Assembly (NCBI GenBank): GCA_021613535.1
Contig: CP075495.1
Span: forward strand, 13,950,001 to 14,014,000
DNA from: Adineta vaga
Lineage: Eukaryota; Rotifera
Direction: 5' to 3'
DNA length: 64,000 nucleotides
Below the pieces are notes generated by a model, which saw nothing but the letters and a program-made list of their open reading frames with translations, did not search any database and was not told where the DNA came from. Both the position numbers and the translations under genes were made by a program. Positions 24,918 to 36,393 of this stretch are shown here, in pieces. Position 1 is the stretch's first letter; each line of letters opens with the position of its first letter.

Positions 24918-25323
24918 ATCGGTGTGAAGCTAGCACCACGAAACAAAGAATTTTATACAAAATTTATATAAATATGAAGATCTAAGTAAAATGTTTCTCA
25001 ATCGTTTTTCCGTGAATAAAAGTGCCACCATTCGATGTAGAATAAAATTCTGAATCGAATGGACTAATTACGATCGTCGGGAAAACGTTCTGAAGAGCGA
25101 AAGTCTCTCTTAAAGTCCTTTCAGATATCTATATAAAAGACAAAGATCTCTCTGAATTTTCATCAAATGTTTTCCCGTCATTTAAACTAGTTCCAATCGA
25201 CCCAGAATCAAATTCTGCATCGAATGGACTCGTTGTTTTGAACGAGAATTCATTTTTATATAAATTTTGTATACAATTCTTTGTTTCGTGATGCTAGCTT
25301 CATGGTGCTAACTCCACACCGAT
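24918..25323. mobile_element. 406-bp inverted-repeat element (MITE-like)
   Basis: The ends are complementary over about 55-70 bp. The left arm (24918-24972) starts ATCGGTGTG and includes GCTAGCACCACGAAACAAAG. The right arm (25255-25323) is its reverse complement with a small duplication. A second inner pair (ATTCGATGTAGAAT / ATTCTGCATCGAATGG) lies at about 25030 and 25215. No coding capacity is present, which suggests a non-autonomous DNA transposon. The target duplication is not obvious. Confidence 0.7.
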
Positions 25324-25411
25324 CAGAAAATATGTATCATATCATTAGTTATATTAGTAGCTATTATTGGTCTTTTTTTAGGTTCTCATTTAAATAAACA
25401 ACAGTACTTAA

Positions 25412-27728
25412 CCCTAGTCCTCCCAACATGGGTCATTTTTGACCCAGACATAAAAATTTAGAAATGCAGTATAATATTTTGATAGTTTCGGGTTTAAAGG
25501 AACATCTATCATCTATTATGAACATAGAACTGTTGCATAGTCTGAAATGAAACTTATTTTCCCTAGTTCATCTCATTTCAAGTCTTCAATACAATATAGT
25601 ACAATTTCATCAGTATTGAACATAATACTAGGTACAAGAGCAAATTAAATTTTTGGATAAAATCTAAGACTCATACACCATTTCTACTGTATATGTATCC
25701 CCAATCTGCTTAGAGATATTTATTGATTGGACTTTGGACTATCCAGTTATGATGATATATGATTCACCTGATTAGATTATGAATCGAAAATATCCATCTA
25801 TCATCTAGTATCTTTCCATATTTTTATTTTCCAGATTCAGATTTCTTTTCGTATTATAAAAAACGATCATGAACAATCGAATTGAAGAAGATAGTGAATC
25901 TGACGATGTTAACGACGAACAAAGTGGTTCAGAGATAGAAAATGATGAAAGTCAAACAACAGACGCTGATGATGAAATCGATTTAGAAGATCTTAAAGTA
26001 TCAGGCGATTCTACACGAAAAAGCTCATACACTTCGAAGTCCGGGATGATCTGGTCGTCGATTTCATCTACCTCAACGAAAACAAAACCATTCAGTGGTA
26101 ATATCGAGAAATCTGGACCAACCAAACTTACTGAAAATATCGCATCTATCGAAGACGCATTCATTTGTCTTATGTCGGAAAAAATCTTGCAGAAGATTTT
26201 GATTTATTCAAATATGGAATATGAACGAAACATCAAATTAGATGAGAAAGAAGAAATAACAATGCTGGAATTGAAAGCTTCTATTGGGCTATTATTGCTC
26301 GCTGGTTTATTAGGAAGATCAAGGTCAGATTTACATTCCTTATGGAAAACAAGTCCTTTGGAATCTCCAATATTTAAAGCTACTATTTCAAAAAGCCGCT
26401 TTGACAAAATTATTGCGTGCCTTAGATTTGATGATAAAAGTACAAGAGAAGAGAGAAAAAAGCAGATAAATTTGCAGCAATTCATGAAATCTGGTTAGAT
26501 TTTCAAGATAAATTAAAAACATGCTATACACTGGGACTTAACATTACCATCGATGAACAATTACTAGGATTTCGGGGAAAATGTCCATTTCGTCAATTTA
26601 TTCCTATGAAACCTGACAAATATGGATTAAAGTTCTGGCTATGTGTTGATGCGGAGTCGTATTATGTGTTAAATGCATTTCCTTACATTGGACGACAGCC
26701 CGGTCAAGAAAAACAAGCACACGTAGGTGAAAGTGTGCTTTTAGAACTGCTCTAGCCATTTTATGGTTCAAACAGAAATGTTACAATGGATAATTTCTTT
26801 ACAAGTGTTCCATTGGCAAAAAATCTTCCAACAAAGAATCTTACGCTTATAGGAACATTACGAAAAAATAAACCAGATATACCTATAGAATTTCTATCTA
26901 GTAAAATTCGTGAAATTGGTTCTTCACTTTTTGGTTTTGAAGATAATTTAACTTTAGTTTCCTTCGTGCCGAAAAAAAATAAAGCTGTCTTATTACTTTC
27001 TTCAAAACATCACGATAATCATGTGGACAATAAGACTGGAAAACCAGGTATTATTTTGGATTATAATAAAACCAAGGGAGCTGTTGATACTGTCGATCAA
27101 ATGTGCCACAAATATACAGTAATAAATATTTTTAATTTTGTCATTTGTAGGTAAAAAGAGGTACAAAGCGATGGCCGCTTTGTATTTTCTACGGCATGAT
27201 AGATATGGCGGCTCTAAATGCTTTTATCTTATGGAAATCGAAAAATCCGGTTTGGAATGAAAATAAAAGATATCAACGACGCTTATTTTTAGAAGAACTC
27301 GGACTTAGTCTAGTAACACCTTTATTGGATTTTCGTTCAAAAACCTCAAATTTTCTACATAAACATATACAAAATGCTTTGCTTATTGTTGGTCATCCTG
27401 TATCGAAAAGAGATTCACAAAAATCAGATGAAGATTCTGCACAAAGCAAACGAAAACGATGTTCAATATGTGAAACATCTAAAGACAGAAAAACTTCAAA
27501 TAAATGTTATAATTGCTCTGCATTTGTTTTTAGTGAACATTGTGTAAAGCAAATTTTCTGTATTAATTGTTCTAAATAAAGAACTAACATACTGTCAGTA
27601 TTTTTCTATCAAGCTCGATATAAGAGTAGCACCCTTTTGTCAAGATAGTAACCTTAAAATCGAGAAAATCATTTTACAGAAGCGTAAATTGCTATTTTAG
27701 TGCGTAAAAGAGCACGGGAGGACTAGGG
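25412..27728 (+). mobile_element. piggyBac DNA transposon, complete ends, inactivated copy
   Basis: 2317 bp bounded by a perfect 13-bp terminal inverted repeat (CCCTAGTCCTCCC / GGGAGGACTAGGG) and flanked on each side by TTAA (25408-25411, 27729-27732), the invariant piggyBac target duplication. A subterminal palindrome TGGGTCA-TTTT-TGACCCA lies at about 25430-25447. It encodes one transposase on +. The intact ends suggest a fairly recent insertion that could still be mobilised in trans by a related transposase. Confidence 0.93.
25869..27579 (+). pseudogene. piggyBac transposase, one frameshift and one nonsense codon
   Basis: DDE/D-type cut-and-paste transposase. It has an acidic N-terminal region, DUF4413-type core beginning about 26120, the three catalytic Asp contexts TIDEQLLGFRGK (about 26548), MDNFFTSVPLA (26786) and KGAVDTVDQM (about 27085), and a C-terminal Cys-rich zinc domain (CSICETS, CYNCSAF, HCVKQIFCINC). 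Lesions: a 1-nt indel in the A-run at about 26456-26461 shifts frame, and TAG at 26753-26755 truncates it. A 32-nt segment at 27119-27150 with GT...AG ends interrupts the otherwise conserved YTV-KRGTKRWPL region; removing it restores frame, so it behaves as a minimal intron. All catalytic residues remain, so inactivation looks recent. Confidence 0.88.
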
Positions 27729-27732
27729 TTAA

Positions 27733-28249
27733 AGACAACACATGAAACGGTCAGTATTTACTGTAAAAGATCAATAAAAAAATTGAAGTATTAGTAAATC
27801 TGTTTTAGAATAAGCATAGTGGTGAAGATTTTCTCTGATTTTTATTGAAGAAACGAGATCTGGACCGCTACTGGGTGTCAAAGTCCTCGAAAATCTCTTT
27901 ATAAAACTCTAAAGAACTAGCAGGCTCTTGTGTGTGTTCGCATTCTACTGAGTGGTTGAATAATGAAAATGAAACTAAAATAGATTTTCTCCTATATGAA
28001 TTGCCCGGACAGTTGATGGAGTCGAGAAACATGAATCTGATGTTAACTTTTCTAAATTGCGTAAGTAAATAGCTTGAGATGGTTGTTTTGAACATGATTT
28101 TTTACAAAAAAAAGGTTCAGCGAATGTTCAAATGAGCCTTACTTAATGTTTCAACACTTTGATTTCCTTTCATAAATTGTTTTAGAAATAAGAAGTTCTG
28201 TTAAAAAAGTTTTTATTATAATAATCATATAATTAAAATATATTTATAG
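27733..28249. other. Spacer between piggyBac and F-box-like remnant
   Basis: About 0.5 kb with no recognisable gene. It may contain the lost 5' end of the following gene, because an acceptor (TTATAG) at 28249 has no clear upstream exon. Confidence 0.35.
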
Positions 28250-30153
28250 GAACTAATGAAGATTACCTGGATGAGAATAGAAAACGTGCTAAAATACTGG
28301 CTCAAATTGTTTCAATGCCTGTTCAACTAAAATATCTTCGAATCGAAAATTTTCAATGGCTTTTACACGTTATTGAATATGTAAGAATAGATTTTATTCT
28401 TATTATTTATTTTAATTTCAAAAATATACTCATAGTCTTCGTAAATGTTCATTTCGTTGAATTATATGATGAAAATATTATCGATGAAGTATAGTATAGT
28501 CATCAAATAAGTTTGTGTATATAACAAAAACAAATCAATTTCCATTATGAATAAGTTAAAGAATCTTTGATCAAAGTAGATAGAATTATTTCATTGTGGA
28601 AAGATAATATATAAGAAAAATTGAAAGAGTAATAATCTTGAGTATCGAATGAATATTCTTCTATTCAAATTCACATCATCAAAATGATCGATTTTGGAAT
28701 TCTAATTTTAATCAAAACATATATATATATAAAACTATAAAAGATTAGACATTTTGGATCAATACAGAAGACTTTCAATGTTTCTTCTATCATATATTTT
28801 AATGTTTTAATAAATGAAAACAATTTGATCAATTTGTATTTTTAGGCACATGGTCAACTCAGAGAAGATGTGTTAAGTACTTTTAGATATACAGAATTTC
28901 GCCTTCCTAGTTGTCATCTTGACTCAAATGAATCGATTTATATGGGCAAATCTCTTGTGCCTTTTCTTAATACTTATATGCCACATCTGCAAACATTATG
29001 TCTTTGGCGTCGAGATGATTTACCTTGGACATCAAGTAAGTCTATTTAAGAGGAGGAATGAATTAAATTATTTTCTTATATTATATTATAAAACATATTT
29101 TTTTCGGATCTACAGAATCTCCACTTTCAAAAAAGGTTTTGCCTTTTTCTCAAAATAGAGTTTTTTATTTTTACGTTTTCGTGCATCCCAGATTTCTTCG
29201 CCATTTTAAAAGCTAGAAAGCTCGGATTTGTTTTAAATCATAGCTAAAGTCTACCTCTACAACGTCACAACGTCCGATTTTTAATTTCATGATAGATGTT
29301 GCATGGAGAGAAGATCTACGAGAACTTTTACCTTAAGAATTTCATACCATGACGAAGAATTTATTTGAAAACCAAACTAGAGATAAATTAAAAAATCGGG
29401 CTTAGCTATGTTGTAGAGGTAGCCTTTAGCTACGATTTAAAACAAACCGGAGCTTTCTGGCTTACAAAATGGCAGAAAAATCTGGGATGCACGGAAATCG
29501 AGTTTTTAAGCATTAACCTTGTATTATTTCTTGAACGGTTCAATATTTCAGCTTGAAATTTTTACCATCAGAGACCAAGCCCAAGATATATCTATTCTAA
29601 AAGTTTCATTAAGATCGGATGTTCTACGGAAAAAATGGATTTTTGGGTGGAGGCTGGGCCTTAAATGAACAATTATAATCCTTCAAACCATTTGTCATAT
29701 GTTTGAGATTTTGCCGATAAAATAGAAGAACTCTTTGAGATGTTTCACATATTCATTAGAGTATATTAAAAGCTATGAACATTGGATGATTTACTATTGA
29801 AAAAATTGATATGATTTTCGTTCTATAAGTTCGACCGATTTTTCAACGATATCAATATGGTAAAATGCTTCGACAATGGATACAATCTTTGAAAACAACT
29901 GAATCAATTTGTAAGTAATTGAAATTGTTTTTCTTAAATGAATATTCATTTTTTTTAAATTTCAGATGAACATGTAACTGTATTTGAAACAGATCTTTCT
30001 CAACTAGTCAAACATTTAAAAGAATTGACTTTTCTTGATATTCGTAGTGAAATTCTTAATGAAAAGATCGAACCTTATCGTTATATGGTCGAAAAACTTT
30101 TTCCTAATAGTCAAATTTATATTTCAAAATATCGTTTTCGTTTATGGATATGA
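28250..30153 (+). pseudogene. Leucine-rich/F-box-family-like gene remnant lacking its 5' end
   Basis: Four exons can be joined in frame: 28250-28380, 28846-29035, 29830-29910 and 29966-30153. The translation has leucine-repeat character (LKYLRIENFQWL, PHLQTLCLWRRDDLPW, LKELTFLDIRSE) and ends in VEKLFPNSQIYISKYRFRLWI. This resembles large lineage-specific F-box-type families seen in bdelloid gene sets (from memory, not searched). No start codon, N-terminal F-box or promoter is visible upstream, where the piggyBac lies, so it is probably 5'-truncated. The 794-bp second intron contains an inverted repeat. No stop interrupts the exons, so recent truncation or an unrecognised first exon are both possible. 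Confidence 0.45.
29150..29515. repeat. Inverted repeat inside an intron (transposon-like)
   Basis: Two arms of about 120-140 bp (about 29150-29290 and 29372-29515) are reverse complements with scattered mismatches. Shared words include TCGTGCATCCCAGATTT, TTTGTTTTAAATC and CTACCTCTACAAC. The loop is about 80 bp. It inflates the intron of the F-box-like remnant and suggests a non-autonomous element. Confidence 0.65.
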
Positions 30154-31552
30154 TTGATTATTTGTTCTTATAAATCAATTAGATATTAAATCTAAATATG
30201 TTAATAAAAAGTTACTTTCATTTCCTTATTAAATATCTCATGAAGATAAATCACTTCAGTTCAACTTATGTTATTCATTTTTTAATTCGATTCTGATGCT
30301 TTGGGATTGAGATTAGTAGTAAAAGAAAACAAATAAAGATATTTGAAAGTAAAGAAAAGAGAGCATTATGTAGATTAAACATGTATCAAAATAGCTACAA
30401 ATTAAACGAGCAGTTATTTTATGTTAATGATCAGTAACTATTAGATTTGGTCCGTAATTTACTATTTGAGGGGGTGGGTGTGAATATTGTCTGATTCGTG
30501 GTCAACAGCCACACCATCAAGATGCTTGTTGTGCTTTCGTAACGCGAATTAGTCAAACAAAACGATAAAAAAATCTTTCCATAATAGCAATATAAATCGT
30601 ATGAAATGAACTGTATTTTGATAATTGCCCAATACCAATTGAATTGACTCACAAAACAAAATAAACAACAGTAAGATTAACGTAATCGAACAATCTAACT
30701 CACATTAATTGATGAAGAAAACAACTAGACGGTACTCGAGCTTTACTCGACTACAGAATGCGATGCGATCAGTGTTCGTTAAAATGATTCCAATCATCAT
30801 TTTTTTATATCTTTTTCTCATGTATCCTATCAGCTGAAAAACATCTGTTGAACGAAGTTCGCGCCTAACTTTTCTTCTTAACAACTTGATTTTAATTATC
30901 TCACTAAATTTCAAAGTCAAAATCGTTTTTCTATGAGCTACCTGAGTACGTATAGAACGTCACAATTCAATTCTGGTTACAGATTTTTCAAGTAGAGTTT
31001 CGGTATTTTTATCTTGTTTTTGAATGAAATTTTTATGGTGTCCAGTTCTCGAGATCTTCGCGTAACTAAATGAGGACTTGACATGCGTACGTCGAGAAAG
31101 TAGTCAAGTAAGAGAAAAAGAAAAATCAAGAAGCGCTACAGTAATGCTCAGCTCATTCTTCGCATCGCATTAAATATTACACACACATATATATTGTGTG
31201 TTTCTATTGTGTCTGTATTACTCTAAGTTAAAAATGAACGCCCTCTATTCATTTTCTCTTTTCAAATAAGGCTATGTGCGTTTAATGCAATATGGCGATT
31301 CATTGAATGTAACTTATCTCGACCTTATATGATTTCCTTTAAATGTCATGATCGGATAAGAATATCTGAAATCTTCAAAATACATTTTATTGAATTTAAG
31401 TAGATGTCACTAGAGAAATATATCCATTATTTACCAATCATTAACTATCGATGGACCTTCTAGAATAGAAACTCGAAACAAGATATTTTCCTTCTTCCGT
31501 AAAACGTCAAGAGAATTAACTTTGTTCAATTTTTTGTTTGTTAATTGCTATT
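30154..31552. other. Intergenic, 1.4 kb
   Basis: AT-rich spacer between the accessory zone and the RTRAF cluster. Short frames on - (30431-30652, 30705-30920) have no family features. It includes a (CA)/(TA) patch near 31171-31195. Confidence 0.45.
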
Positions 31553-32642
31553 ATGTTCAAACGTAAATTAACAGCACTCGATTATGGAAAAGAGTACAAT
31601 CCTCAAGGTAAATATTTCGAATGCATTACCTGTAATTTCATGTTTACTGTTATGTTATTATTTAGATGAAAATCAATTTCGACAAATGATCGTATGGCTT
31701 GAAGACATGAAAATACGTTTATATCCTATTGATGGACGACAACATCTTCGTGATACTCAAAATCCCCAATGGGAACAAGCGCTTTCGAAAGTACAAACTG
31801 TTGATGATATCAAATCAATTCTTTCTAAATCTTTTTTTTATTTTTCAGTATTTACAAGATCTGAAATTTCCGTATAATAATGAAATGATCAAAGATCGTA
31901 TAGCTGTCAGTGATTGGCTTATTGGTGCGGCAATCCGTTTTGAATATGGTGATAATGGTGAGTTCTATTTTTTACTTTTTCCAAGCAATACAAAATAACG
32001 AGATTATTCTAGTGGAGAAATTCAAATCCATTTCTTTGAATGCACAACAAAACAATCATACTTCATCAAATCATACTGACAATCCCTTGGAAAAAATTGA
32101 TTGTAACTATTCAGTTCTTTATTGATTTTGTATTTTATAAATCAGAGTTATCTTTTAGTTGCAAGTGAAGATTTTAAAAATGGAATGTTACAGTTATGTC
32201 AGTTATTACAAATTCCAACTAAATTCAATGATACAACTGCGATCCTTCGTGTAAATGATGCATATTATATCGTATTTATGTTATGAGATATTATCTTTGA
32301 TTTTATAGGCTGTAAGTAAATTCATCACAACGAAATTATCCAAAGAAGCAATGGAAAAAAGTCAAATAAGAGAAGAAGTAATGAGATTTTTTTGATAGAT
32401 TTTATTGTTTACGAAAATTTGATTTCTATTAGGGTTCCGGTGTAGATTTTTCTCTTGAACAAATGCCTCTTGGTTTTGATACTGGTGATAAAATCATCAA
32501 TGAAGCTGCTAAAGTTCTTCGATTATTATATATTCAAGATTTACGAACATTACAAACGAAAATTAATGAAACAATTGTAAATGTTCAATCATTTGTTGCT
32601 GATCCACGTACTGATAGTAAATTGGGAAAGATTGGAGTTTAA
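31553..32642 (+). CDS. RTRAF: RTRAF (CGI-99/C14orf166) RNA transcription, translation and transport factor
   Basis: RNA-binding component of the tRNA-ligase complex and of RNA transport granules in animals. Seven exons (31553-31607, 31666-31790, 31849-31957, 32013-32102, 32159-32250, 32309-32377, 32433-32642) give 249 aa (human 244). Diagnostic segments: MFKRKLTALDYG at the start; MIVWLEDMKIRLYPIDGR; NPQWEQALSKYLQDL; VSDWLIGAAIRFEYGDN; and the C-terminal LGFDTGDKIINEAAKVLRLL leading to ADPRTDSKLGKIGV. The middle region (exons 4-6) is more divergent. It is followed 202 bp later by CDC37 on the same strand. Confidence 0.92.
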
Positions 32643-32844
32643 AATCAATCCGATACGGCATTAGAATAATAATATTATCTTCTTTGTTATTCTTATTGTT
32701 TTAAAAAAAAAGCTAACACATTTTCTTGTTATTATTAACTCCGCTTTCTTATATTGAACAAGTTACTTTCTCTTTTGTTGGATTTGATTGTTATGATTTC
32801 TTTTTACTACCTCTATTTTCTATTCCAGATAAGAAAAAACAATC
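32643..32844 (+). promoter_or_regulatory. Short intergenic with candidate trans-splice acceptor before CDC37
   Basis: The 202-bp spacer has a pyrimidine-rich run ending CTATTCCAG at 32828, 16 nt before the CDC37 ATG. Such a strong 3' splice site with no upstream coding exon fits spliced-leader addition to a downstream gene of a polycistronic pair. A cis 5' UTR intron is the alternative. Confidence 0.45.
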
Positions 32845-34415
32845 ATGACGAAACCATTGAATTATAATAAATGGAAAAAGATCGAAGTATCCGATGATGA
32901 AGATGATACTCATCCAAATATTGATACACCAAGTTTATTTCGTTGGCGTCATCAAGCACGTGTCGAACGACGTGAACAACGACTCGAAGAACAAAAAGAA
33001 CATGAAACAAAACATAAACAGTAAAACATTCTATCTATTTCTTTTTCTGCTAGAACTTTCATTGATGTCTTGTTTTCTCTTTAGACTGATCGATCGTCGA
33101 AAACAATTAAACGAAAAATTGAAAAAATTAGAAAATGTAAGGAGAATATCGTTATCCGATAAGTTTATCTAGAGATTTTGTTTTAGGAAAAAGGAGATGT
33201 TTCATCACTTAAATCTGAACGTGAAGCTTTGGAAAAAGAAGAACGTGAATGGAAAGCTAAAGATGATGAAATGCAAAAACAAGAACGTATACGTCCATTA
33301 GATGTTGATGATTTAACTCATGAAGGAAAATCTAAAACATCGATTAATAAAAAAGTAACGGAAGAACGACCACAAAACATGACGGAGGAAGAACAAGCCG
33401 AATATTATGTATGTTTTTATATTCATTATGGAAAATAACATCGATGAAGAATTGATTTTTTATTTCTTTTTTTAGAAAAAATTTCTCGATAAACATAGAG
33501 ATAATGTGAAAAAGTATGGCATGTTTCGTAATTACGATGATACACAACGATTTCTTGAAGATCATTTGGAATTAGTTTGTGAGGAAACAGCAAATTATTT
33601 AGTTGTTTGGTGTATTGATCTTGAAATGGAAGAAGTAAGAATGAAATTAATTTCATTTTTCTAATAAAAATGATTTTTTGTTTTCTTAAGAAACATAGTC
33701 TTATGGAACATGTTAGTCATCAAACGATGATCATGCAGTTCATTCTGGAATTAAGTAAAAGTTTGAAGATTGATCCACGTCAATGTGTTCGACCATTCTT
33801 TCAACGGTTAAGAAATTAGTTTTAATTGGTAAATTGCAAGATTGTTTTTATCTTTTGTAGAATGAAAACAGCAGATGAACAATATAAACAAGGTTTTGTT
33901 GATGAACTTACTGCGTTTCGAGAACGTGTTCAAACACGTGCAAAACAAAAAGTTGCTGATGCTCTTCAACAATATGAAGAAGTATATGTCGAGAAGATTG
34001 ATCAACGAAATACTTTCTAAAGCATTTTTGTTTCTTTTAGGAAGAACGTCAAAAACGTTTAGGTCCAGGTGGTCTCGATCCTGTCGAAGTTATGGAATCA
34101 TTACCAAAGGTAAAGAGCTTCATCTCTTCTTCGTCTTATTTAATTTCGAATGTATTTCTTTACTTGTAGGAATTACAAGAATGCTTTGAATCACGTGATG
34201 TTTCACAATTACAAGCAGTTTTATCAAAGATGCCACGTGATGAAGCAGCACAACATTTAGATCGTTGTATTAAATCTGGTTTATGGGTACCAAATGCAAA
34301 AGATGCTGAAGGTGATGGCGAAGAAGAAGATGAAGAAGGAGCTGAAGGTGCCGGAGAAGCATCAAGTGAAGAAAAAGTTACACAAGGTGTCGAAAAATTA
34401 CAAGTTGATCAATAA
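32845..34415 (+). CDS. CDC37: Hsp90 co-chaperone CDC37
   Basis: Delivers protein kinases to Hsp90 in the cytosol. Eight exons (32845-33020, 33085-33136, 33187-33408, 33476-33634, 33691-33806, 33861-33981, 34041-34109, 34170-34415) give 386 aa (human 378). The N-terminus [20 protein letters not shown] matches the family signature. The conserved Ser-Asp-Asp-Glu-Asp context is the CK2 phosphosite (human Ser13) needed for kinase binding. Next come the [14 protein letters not shown] helix and coiled coil, then the Hsp90-binding domain ([19 protein letters not shown], then [15 protein letters not shown]). The C-terminal domain ([11 protein letters not shown] ... [10 protein letters not shown]) is followed by an acidic Glu/Gly tail. 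Confidence 0.94.
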
Positions 34416-34680
34416 ACAATGGAACTCTGTACACATATTTCGATTTATTCTCTGATTTTTTTAACTTAACATTCTTCTTCTTTTTTTGCTCTTATCGCTA
34501 AAGTTCAAGTTAATAAACCAGAACTTTCGTGTAAATCAATTCAATATCTACGAAAAAAACAATGGCGCGTTGAATTTTTATAATATTTTATACGAAATTT
34601 TAGTCAGTAATTACTTCCTTTGTTTTCTCTAATCGATTTGGATATGATAAACAATGTCTTGAGTTTTGTAATTTAATTGA

Positions 34681-35853
34681 ATGGCAAGTGATGATAATGT
34701 TAATGTTGATAGTGTAATTGAACAATTATTAGAAGTTCGTAAACATCCGAAATTAGAAAAAATTGAATTAAAGGAAAATGATATACGTATTATTGTACAT
34801 AAAGCACGTGAAATCTTTTTAAGTCAACCTGTTCTTCTCGAACTTGGTAAAACATTGAACTTTTTGTTTTTTCGTTAATTTGTTAATTTGTATTTTAATA
34901 ACAAATAGAAGCTCCATTGAAAATTTGTGGTGATACACATGGTCAATTTTCTGATTTACTTCGATTATTTGATGCTAATGGATATCCACCCGATGCCAAT
35001 TATCTTTTTCTTGGTAAAGAAAATGACTTTAATTTGATATGTTTAAATCTGTGTCCTTCATTTTCGAGGTGATTATGTCGATCGAGGAAAAATGTCACTT
35101 GAAACCATCGTTATATTACTTTGTTATAAGATAAAATATGCTGAAAATTTCTTTCTCTTACGTGGAAATCATGAATGTGCAGCCGTCAATCGTATTTATG
35201 GATTTTATGATGAAGTTAAACGACGTTATAATGTGAAATTATGGAAAACTTTCACGGATTGTTTTAATTGTTTACCAATTGCAGCAATTATCGATGAGAA
35301 AATTTTCTGTTGTCATGGTGGTCTTAGTCCAGATCTACATTCTTTTGAACAAATAAGACGTATTGCAAGACCAACAGATATACCAGATACGGGATTATTA
35401 TGTGATCTTCTTTGGTCTGATCCAGATAAAGAAACATCTGAATGGGGTGAAAACGACCGAGGAGTTTCATTTACATTTGGTGTTGAAGTTGTGACACGAT
35501 TTTTGACACGACATGATCTCGATTTAATATGTCGAGGACATCAAGTTAGAAGGAGATGAAAATAAAGATATTTCGATTATTTTATGAAATTTTATTAGGT
35601 TGTTGAAGATGGTTATGAATTTTTTGCTAAACGTCAATTGGTAACTATATTTTCTGCACCGAATTATTGTGGAGAATTCGATAATGCCGGTGGTGTAATG
35701 AGTGTAGATGAGAATTTAATGTGTTCATTTCAAATACTTCGACCATCGACACAAAAAACTAGTCAAGAAACACAAGGAAAAGGAACGACAGTTCATACAT
35801 CATCATCGTCAAAAACAACATCAGTAACAAAAAATTTGAATGTAAAAAAATAA
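34681..35853 (+). CDS. Protein phosphatase 1 catalytic subunit, divergent paralogue
   Basis: Metal-dependent Ser/Thr phosphatase. Four exons (34681-34846, 34909-35013, 35069-35544, 35599-35853) give 333 aa (human PP1 about 330). Catalytic motifs are intact: GDTHGQ (usual GDIHG), [29 protein letters not shown] (usual CRAHQ) and [15 protein letters not shown]1-specific blocks [18 protein letters not shown] and [12 protein letters not shown] are kept. Substitutions at normally invariant positions and a Ser/Thr/Lys-rich tail lacking the usual TPPR site suggest a specialised paralogue, not the housekeeping PP1. It lies 265 bp downstream of CDC37. Confidence 0.92.
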
Positions 35854-36393
35854 ATCTTGGTATTGAAAACGACACAAAGAATATACTCATAAAAATATGC
35901 ATTATTGTATATAAATGTTTATTACATGAAATGAACACTGTTCATAGACATTGTTGCCTCAAGAATTCTCTATATTATGTCTTTGGAATAATTAGTAGAT
36001 TATGCATCCGTGTTGTATCGCGTGTGATGCAAAATGTAGAAAGAATTGTATCTCTTGATTTTTATATGTTTTGAATAAATGTGAGTTAATGATATCATTC
36101 AGAGATTATTAAACAGTAGAAATGAAAATAGCCAGAGAATCAATATTGATCATCATCATCATCGAGACAATGAACAATTGAATTTATATTCGAAAGAAAT
36201 CTATCAACTCTATCAATAGTCGATATTAGCATAACATAAAATGATTGTTCTTTTAACATCAACAACGCGTATATGTATTCATTATCAAATTAGTTCTGCA
36301 TACAATAGTTCAATTCAATTCTCATATGTAGTACGAAATGTTATAATTTATATGTTAGTCAAGGACAAAATCTTCACATAGAACGGATTGAAA
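35854..36393. other. Convergent intergenic, PP1 to membrane-protein gene
   Basis: About 540 bp holding two 3' ends. A (CAT)n patch lies near 36151-36163. No gene is seen. Confidence 0.5.
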
